36,001 bases of DNA from an uncultured Lachnospiraceae bacterium (GTDB lineage: Bacteria > Bacillota > Clostridia > Lachnospirales > Lachnospiraceae): assembly GCA_910586585.1 (NCBI GenBank), contig CAJUKA010000039.1:1-36001 (forward strand). The letters run 5' to 3'. Below the pieces are notes generated by a model. The model ran no database searches. It saw nothing but the letters and a program-made list of their open reading frames with translations, and was not told the origin of the DNA. The translations under genes were made by a program, and so were the position numbers. Below, one piece after another: positions 31,357 to 36,001 of the stretch (positions are counted from its first letter, which is position 1; each line of letters begins with the position of its first letter).

Positions 31357-32280
31357 TTATATAATTTTCTCAGGCTGTTTTCTGTACTTCTCCAGGTAAG
31401 CCTCTGCTCTCTTTGCTGGCAGACCAATGATTTTTTCCTGCATCCTTTTCAATATTGCAGCATCATCAAGACCATCTTCCTGCCCAAGTTCAACGATCAG
31501 CTGTATCTTAATTTTATCAGATTCCGTTTCTATAACCGTTCCGCCCATTATACTCACCAGCCTTTCTTCATTCTTATTTCCATTTGTTATATGTGTAATT
31601 ATTGTATTCACAAAACCCATCAGATCTGTCATTTCAAGAGCAGATAACTCACTTTCCTGATGAAGCCTTAGCATTTCATCACGAAAGTATATTAAATCCT
31701 CTACTGCCTGATTCACTACTCCCTCTGACGAAACAGCCTGCTCATACCTTGCAATATAAAATGGTATATATGGAAACAGCCGCTTCTCAATGATATGCTC
31801 CCTTGTCAGATTCTCTATTATCACGTTTTCTGAAACATAATCAACTGTCTGTCCATCTGGAAATTGAAAAGTAATAGTTGTTGCCTTTGGCGTTTTGTCA
31901 GTCTTTTTGATATAAATAACAGAAAACTGCGGCATTGGAATCACTGCATGACCAATATCCCACGCTGCAAACTGCCTTGCAACAATAAAAGCATATTCTG
32001 CAATTCTAATTGCCATCGAGCCGTCATCATAGCTCTGGCATTCCAACAGATAGACTTCGCCTCCAATCTTAATCAGAAAATCTGAAATCTGTTCTTCAAT
32101 CTCCTTGCTTCCATCCTCTGTTTCATTTTCAGTCAGATACCCCTCCGAGGGTAAGACTTCTACTTTTGCATTCATTGGATAATTCTTCTTGAACACGTCA
32201 TTAATGACAGAAATGAACAGTCTCTTATGTTTCATTTTCATGGTCTTAAACACGTTGTCATAATCTGGTGTCTTTTTCAT
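31357..32280 (-). CDS. PD-(D/E)XK nuclease family putative transposase
   Basis: A 307-residue member of the PD-(D/E)XK transposase/Rpn-like group (PDDEXK_2-like). DYDNVFKTMKMKHKRLFISVINDVF opens the domain; the catalytic core shows Asp67 in ISDFLIKIGGEVYLLECQS and Glu80-x-Gln82. The helical C-terminus includes DDAAILKRMQEKIIGLPAKRAEAYLEKY. It is a different subfamily from the Rpn gene at 28 kb; two such genes at the end of one element are notable. AAAGGAG with good spacing supports the start. No terminal inverted repeats flank it. Confidence 0.75.
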   Translation of the reverse strand: MKKTPDYDNVFKTMKMKHKRLFISVINDVFKKNYPMNAKVEVLPSEGYLTENETEDGSKEIEEQISDFLIKIGGEVYLLECQSYDDGSMAIRIAEYAFIVARQFAAWDIGHAVIPMPQFSVIYIKKTDKTPKATTITFQFPDGQTVDYVSENVIIENLTREHIIEKRLFPYIPFYIARYEQAVSSEGVVNQAVEDLIYFRDEMLRLHQESELSALEMTDLMGFVNTIITHITNGNKNEERLVSIMGGTVIETESDKIKIQLIVELGQEDGLDDAAILKRMQEKIIGLPAKRAEAYLEKYRKQPEKII

Positions 32281-32429
32281 TTGTTCTCCTTTCTTTATAT
32301 TATAAACAGCCTGTTACAAAAGTGCAATCATTTTTCCACCTGCTTCTCTGATACAAAATTCAGAGCATTTTGACCAGCCCAAATAGGAGTTATCATCTTC
32401 CTAATCTCCATTATCTGATTTTTATTCTC

Positions 32430-32533
32430 TGGTTCTAAATGATACTATTACGTCTACATTATAAATCAGCTATACATTGCCCAGTATTGAAATTATGAGC
32501 ATACACTCTGTTTTTAGAACCAGAATAGAACCA
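32430..32533. repeat. Integrase arm-type sites, right end of E1
   Basis: TAGAACCA occurs at 32515-32522 and 32526-32533, 11 bp apart, and inverted (TGGTTCTA) at 32430-32437. The octamer and the spacing match the left end of E1, and the inverted copy has a partner near 5920-5927. No gene lies in 32281-32595. Confidence 0.65.
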
Positions 32534-32544
32534 GGGAAAAATTA

Positions 32545-32603
32545 AAACGCTGAAAACCTGCATATATACAGGCTATCAGCGTTTCAATCGTCTATTCGAA
32601 CTC
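32545..32603. other. attR of E1: hairpin plus core
   Basis: AAACGCTGA (32545-32553) pairs with TCAGCGTTT (32576-32584), with an inner CCTG/CAGG pair; after exactly 11 nt comes TCGAACTC (32596-32603). The left core is preceded by an unrelated hairpin with the same 11-nt gap. On the minus strand the hairpin is followed by TTTTAATTTTT and is a good terminator for genes that end at the core. Confidence 0.55.
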
Positions 32604-32705
32604 GGCGTGTTCTTTATTGTTCTTAACTGTATTTATTTAATTTTTGTGCAAATACACGCCTATTTTTACATCAATTACATCATTTATTATGGCTTGCTGA
32701 TTTTC

Positions 32706-32760
32706 TGTTGCCAAAATGTTGCCACGCATTTATTATAGCAAATCCAGGCAATTTGGCAAC
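32706..32760. repeat. Second set of arm-type sites (presumed left end of element E2)
   Basis: TGTTGCCA occurs at 32706-32713 and 32717-32724, again 11 bp apart, with an inverted TGGCAAC at 32754-32760. They lie 110 bp from the core at 32596, against 113 bp from the E1 left core to its first arm. This geometry suggests the left end of a second tyrosine-recombinase element. Confidence 0.5.
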
Positions 32761-32772
32761 TCATTTTTGAAA

Positions 32773-32885
32773 TGTTACGCAATAAAAGCCGTTTTCAATG
32801 ATAAAAGTACAGAATATCCCCTACGTTCATTTTACAGTTGAAAGTTCTCGCAAAATAAGACTTTCAAAACGCCTAATGCGTAACA
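32773..32885. repeat. Nested inverted repeats near the E2 left end
   Basis: Outer arms TGTTACGCA (32773-32781) and TGCGTAACA (32877-32885) enclose inner arms TTGAAAGT (32838-32845) and ACTTTCAA (32860-32867). The structure lies between the second arm sites and palindrome copy 2. No gene spans the 32604-33009 gap. It could be a regulatory RNA or a recombination-associated cruciform. Confidence 0.5.
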
Positions 32886-32914
32886 CGACACCTCTTTTCT
32901 CCTTATCCAACCTT

Positions 32915-32940
32915 AATACATGGTGCTAGCACCATGTATT
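32915..32940. repeat. 26-bp perfect palindrome, copy 2
   Basis: The ACATGGTGCTAGCACCATGT core of copy 1 recurs at 32918-32937 and here extends by three self-complementary base pairs on each side. CCTTATCC stands upstream as in copy 1. It lies beyond the 3' end of the metallophosphoesterase cargo gene. Confidence 0.8.
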
Positions 32941-33009
32941 TTATACAGTTAAGGAAAATTCTACTATGCATACTATTTCTAAAATGGAAAGAATATATTC
33001 GATTATTTT

Positions 33010-33894
33010 TTACCTATAATCAGGTATTCCCAACCGTTGTGCTGCCTCTCTCCAATACTTCTCATCTTCAGAATCCTGTTCCCCCGCTTCTCTTGCCAAT
33101 TTATTCGCCAACTCAACTAATTGTGATGAATAGTCAGTTCCTGTTAAGAGAATTTGTATATTACTATTTACAAACCATGGTGCTTTACTAAGCAAACCGC
33201 TTTTTCTTATATCCTGCACGACCTTCTTATTGTCATAAGGAATCTTTAAAAAAGTAGGGTTCCATGCTATCTTACCATTTGTACAAAAATCTTCAATAAT
33301 CATACACTGCGCATAACCGCAAATGCCAATAGCAATTCCTACTGAACCACAATTATAATAATGTTTCCCTTGATATTCCAATTCACCCGGCAAATGTGTA
33401 TGTGCACAAATCAAATAATCTGTATTAATCTTTTTTAACCATTCTTTGGTATTTTCCCCCTCAATAAGCAAACGCTCACGGGAACTTACAGGAGAACCAT
33501 GACAAATAGTTACATCTGGATAGCCCATTTTTGAGTACTGATAGGAAATTGGTAAATGTTCAAAAAAAAGAAAATCTTTTTCATTTAATTGCCTATATGC
33601 AAACAAAAGATTGCCTGTAGCCGAATTCCATCTCCATTTTCCATTTTCAACACCTTGCGCAATTATCCTTCTTTGTTCCAACATATAATCTTCTCTGTTT
33701 CCTCTAAGGAATATACAATTATGCTTTGAACAAAAATCATACACATAATCTATCGTTTCCCGTGTGTAAGGAGTATCTGAAATATAATCTCCAAGAAAAA
33801 AGTATTCATCACAAGGAACCGATTTCATGTATGAAATACAGGCTTTGAGTGCAATAATATTACCATGTATGTCCGATATGATACCGATTTTCAT
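33010..33894 (-). CDS. Calcineurin-like metallophosphoesterase (cargo gene)
   Basis: A 294-residue metallophosphoesterase of the YfcE/MJ0936 type. Metal ligands are visible in DIHGN (residues 8-12), GDYISD (35-40), GNRED (65-69), CHGSP near 130 and HTHLPGE near 163, followed by YNCGSVG. Residues about 215-294 form an extra C-terminal helical region not needed for the fold. Substrate unknown: phosphodiesters, nucleotides or phosphoproteins are possible. It occupies the same backbone position as the methyltransferase gene of the first module, so it is exchangeable cargo. Confidence 0.85.
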   Translation of the reverse strand: MKIGIISDIHGNIIALKACISYMKSVPCDEYFFLGDYISDTPYTRETIDYVYDFCSKHNCIFLRGNREDYMLEQRRIIAQGVENGKWRWNSATGNLLFAYRQLNEKDFLFFEHLPISYQYSKMGYPDVTICHGSPVSSRERLLIEGENTKEWLKKINTDYLICAHTHLPGELEYQGKHYYNCGSVGIAIGICGYAQCMIIEDFCTNGKIAWNPTFLKIPYDNKKVVQDIRKSGLLSKAPWFVNSNIQILLTGTDYSSQLVELANKLAREAGEQDSEDEKYWREAAQRLGIPDYR

Positions 33895-34050
33895 AATTAA
33901 CTTCCTTTTTTATAATTTCATTTTATCTAGGATACATATGATTGCTTTATTACGCAAAACACTAAAATTTACTTTCTTTTGATTATACCACTCCCACTTT
34001 CCATTTTCCACATAAATATGTGGCATGGCAGCCGCCATGCCACACACTTC

Positions 34051-34365
34051 TTATCGTTCCAACGATTTTTCAATCTTCCATTTCTGCCCTTTCAAATCGT
34101 TCTGCTTTTCATACAGATTATTGCGTTCTTTGCAGAGTTCTTTCATACGCTCCAACTGCGCCCGCACTCCCTCCCGGCAATCCGGCTCTATCTTCTTATA
34201 TTCCCCGGTCAGATTTCGGATTGTATTGTTGTTTTCCTTTATCTGCTCCGAAAGGCATACCCAGTCTATCATGTTTTGCACTTCATTATCCGTTTCGTAA
34301 AGGTCTGTTTCTGCCACGATTTTAGTACATAACCGTATCATAACTTTCTTTTCCATATCCGTCAT
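34051..34365 (-). CDS. DUF3847 family protein, copy 2
   Basis: A 104-residue helical protein, about 95 percent identical by eye to the copy at 2733-3047 (see that entry for the differing positions). It follows the intact relaxase after 21 nt. In the two modules the protein has changed little while the upstream relaxase domain has changed a lot, which argues for recombination rather than simple divergence. Confidence 0.8.
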   Translation of the reverse strand: MTDMEKKVMIRLCTKIVAETDLYETDNEVQNMIDWVCLSEQIKENNNTIRNLTGEYKKIEPDCREGVRAQLERMKELCKERNNLYEKQNDLKGQKWKIEKSLER

Positions 34366-34386
34366 ATCAAATCAATCCTCTCTTTC

Positions 34387-35736
34387 CTATCGGCTCATTT
34401 CAAAGGCACGTTTCGGGCGTTTCTTTGACCGTTCTGCCTGTTCTAACGCCTTTGACCGTTCTAATATCAACTGCACCTGTTCTCTGCCTAAATGACGCTC
34501 CAAACGCCCCAAATCAGACGCTTTTTCCTGCAAGCGGTCTATGGTGTCGCTCTGCTCCATGACCTTATCCGTCAAGTGGCTAATCTGTATTTGTTGCCCG
34601 TCCACTTTGGCAGAAAATTTCTTGCTTTGCTCCGTAAGCTGTACGCACTTGATAGTCAGATTTTTAACGACCTCTTTCAATTTCTCTACAAGCGGGAGTG
34701 CCTTTTTATCCCGATAATTCTTTGCGCTCATCAATGCCCCCGGCTCTGCCAACTGCCATTTCACATCTTCATCATAGGCGTGTATATTGCGCTCCATGAC
34801 TTCCTTTGACTGTACCATTTTATTTATTTCCTGTTGTAACTTTTTCTGCTGTTTCTCCAACTTTTCATTTTCGGATAACAGCTTTTCTTTATCCTCTGTC
34901 AGCGTTTCCGTCTGCTCTTTCAGCAGATGATTTGTTGCGGTAAGTTCCGATACTTCCTGCCGGATCGCTTCGCCCTCTTTCCGTATCTGTTCCGTTTCCT
35001 GTCCTGCCGCTATCTGCTGATGAAGAATGTCAGATAATTCCTCTTTACTGCCGGAGATTGTCTGTTCCAGTTCCGCAACCTCTTTCTGTCGCTCCTGCTT
35101 CTCAAAATCGAGTACAGACAAATGCTTGTTATGTGTGCCTAACTGTTTCCACTGTACGCCATGCCGCCCCATGACTTTTGAAAGTTCCTGCTTCTCCGCT
35201 TCAATCCATTCATTCCATTCCGTCATTCCCCTTGTGCCGCCTTTGAATCCCTGTTCCGACAATGCACCTTTGAGGGAAACTCTCGTATCAAGTCCACGCT
35301 TGCTGTTACGGATAAAAGGGACAAAATCAATGTGAATGTGCGGTGTCTGCTCGTCCATATGCAAGTGGCTTGAGAATACAAACAGGTTCGGATTTCTTTT
35401 CTGAAACTGCTTCATAAATTCACATAAAATCTCTTTCGCCAACTGCCCCTCACTACTCTGCACGTTCATATCGTCCTTGTTGCCGATTTGAAAGATTACC
35501 TCATAAAATAATTTCTCCTGCTTTCCCCGGCGTATCTTCTCATAGTAATCGTCAATCTTTCGGTCACTCCGTTTCTGCTTTGCGTTGTAGCGTTCCAGTG
35601 CTTCATCAAAAAGATTGTGATAGACCTCTTTTATATCCGAGTGGCAAAATTCCACGTTATCCCGGCTTCGTTCCTTATCTACATTCTTTGCGCTAAAGGC
35701 TCTCGTATTGTGATTGACTGAACCTTTCCCCATCAT
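34387..35736 (-). CDS. MobA/MobL family relaxase, intact copy
   Basis: The start is ATG 35736 (MMGKGSVNHNTRAFSAKNVD), where GAAAGGA lies upstream; a frame to 35775 adds 13 non-conserved residues. The 449-residue protein has the N-terminal GKGSVNHNTRAFSAKNVD region, a helical segment with the GKQEKLFYEVIFQIG strand, the histidine motif LHMDEQTPHIHIDF, KHLSVLDFEK and a long coiled-coil tail. It should nick the hairpin-rich region upstream as oriT. The C-terminal coiled coil (about residues 225-449) is nearly identical to the truncated copy, while the catalytic region is distinct. Confidence 0.85.
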   Translation of the reverse strand: MMGKGSVNHNTRAFSAKNVDKERSRDNVEFCHSDIKEVYHNLFDEALERYNAKQKRSDRKIDDYYEKIRRGKQEKLFYEVIFQIGNKDDMNVQSSEGQLAKEILCEFMKQFQKRNPNLFVFSSHLHMDEQTPHIHIDFVPFIRNSKRGLDTRVSLKGALSEQGFKGGTRGMTEWNEWIEAEKQELSKVMGRHGVQWKQLGTHNKHLSVLDFEKQERQKEVAELEQTISGSKEELSDILHQQIAAGQETEQIRKEGEAIRQEVSELTATNHLLKEQTETLTEDKEKLLSENEKLEKQQKKLQQEINKMVQSKEVMERNIHAYDEDVKWQLAEPGALMSAKNYRDKKALPLVEKLKEVVKNLTIKCVQLTEQSKKFSAKVDGQQIQISHLTDKVMEQSDTIDRLQEKASDLGRLERHLGREQVQLILERSKALEQAERSKKRPKRAFEMSR

Positions 35737-35793
35737 GCCGCTAATCGTCCTTTCCAATAGACATATCCTCCACATTCTATATACTAATTTTAC

Positions 35794-35926
35794 TGCGCCG
35801 ACAGGCGCAAGGCTTTGTTACTTTCCCGAAAGTAACGCAAAAGCACTTTCGACAGGCTACGCTCTATCAAAAGTGCCTTTGCGCCCTCCGGGGTGCAAGA
35901 CGTTCGGGGGACGTCTGCTCTGCACC
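35794..35926. other. oriT-like cluster of four hairpins upstream of the relaxase
   Basis: Four stems follow one another: TGCGCC-GACA-GGCGCA (35794-35809); GTTACTTTC-CC-GAAAGTAAC (35817-35836); GCAAAAGCACTTT (35837-35849) with AAAGTGCCTTTGC (35870-35882), one mismatch; and GGTGCA (35892-35897) with TGCACC (35921-35926) enclosing GACGT/ACGTC. GC content is much above the surroundings. This is the expected place and structure for the oriT of a MobA/MobL relaxase. GC-rich sequence runs on to the window edge without a gene. Confidence 0.55.
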
Positions 35927-36001
35927 GACCGAAGCGGAGCGGAGACCTTTCCGTCCTGCGGACGGTGGACGGCTACCCGCCGCTTTACTGCTCCCCCATG
36001 C

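Larger units (their letters stand above)
5881..32603. mobile_element. Integrative mobilizable element E1 (about 26.7 kb)
   Basis: Proposed limits are the two TCGAACTC cores at 5881-5888 and 32596-32603. Each core is preceded by a hairpin with an 11-nt gap, and TAGAACCA arm-type repeats lie inside both ends. Within are a tyrosine integrase, excisionase, two RHH mobilization proteins, a relaxase, a HerA-like ATPase, a recombination block and many accessory genes. There are no T4SS genes (no VirB4 or VirB6), so transfer would need a helper. The core is short, so the exact crossover point is uncertain. Confidence 0.6.

Noticed and set aside
28005..32280. Insertion sequences based on the two transposase-like annotations
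   Set aside because: Both are PD-(D/E)XK/Rpn-type genes and no terminal inverted repeats or target duplications are visible around them.

Overview
The window looks like accessory DNA of a low-GC Firmicute. The families present (DUF3847, MobA/MobL relaxase, DUF5688, Rpn/PD-(D/E)XK proteins, DpnD/PcfM, DUF932, YqaJ) and the strong ribosome binding sites suggest a gut clostridium, most likely Lachnospiraceae. No rRNA, tRNA, CRISPR array or recognisable housekeeping gene is present; nearly everything belongs to integrated mobile elements.

Layout. (1) 1-5.8 kb, element E0 (partial): a wHTH/phosphoribosyltransferase-like pair, yjdF behind a likely azaaromatic riboswitch, a 20-bp palindrome, a methyltransferase cargo gene, DUF3847, a 5'-deleted relaxase gene fused to an excisionase fragment, three operator-like repeats, and an XRE regulator with a nucleoside phosphorylase. 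(2) 5.88-32.6 kb, element E1, an apparently complete integrative mobilizable element of about 26.7 kb. Both ends carry the same design: TAGAACCA arm sites 11 bp apart near a TCGAACTC core, the core preceded at exactly 11 nt by a terminator hairpin. From left to right E1 holds a PIN toxin-antitoxin pair, a mobilization RHH protein, tyrosine integrase, excisionase, a HerA-like ATPase with two overlapping unknown genes, an orphan 591-aa gene, a possible small membrane toxin, a Rad52/YqaJ/DUF932 recombination block, a dynamin-centred operon with a WYL regulator, two XRE regulators, a relaxase and RHH pair, iteron-like repeats with a 22-bp perfect hairpin, a possible structured RNA, and an Rpn/DUF5688/DpnD/PD-(D/E)XK block. 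(3) 32.6-36 kb, the left end of a likely third element E2: different arm sites (TGTTGCCA), a second copy of the palindrome, a metallophosphoesterase cargo gene, a near-identical DUF3847, an intact relaxase and an oriT-like hairpin cluster.

The best candidate for an undescribed system is the operon at 17105-24104: WYL regulator, a 438-aa putative membrane protein, a YkgJ-type cysteine-cluster protein, a Gly/Ala-rich membrane protein, a dynamin-like GTPase, two paralogous helical proteins with amphipathic N-termini, and a coiled-coil protein. A dynamin GTPase, membrane-active partners and a WYL regulator on a mobile element suggest a membrane-acting defence or stress system. Function is inferred from context only.

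Two further results come from comparing parts of the window with each other. E0 and E2 share a palindrome / variable cargo / DUF3847 / relaxase backbone with different cargo at the same site, and the three element ends suggest tandem integration at one shared core.
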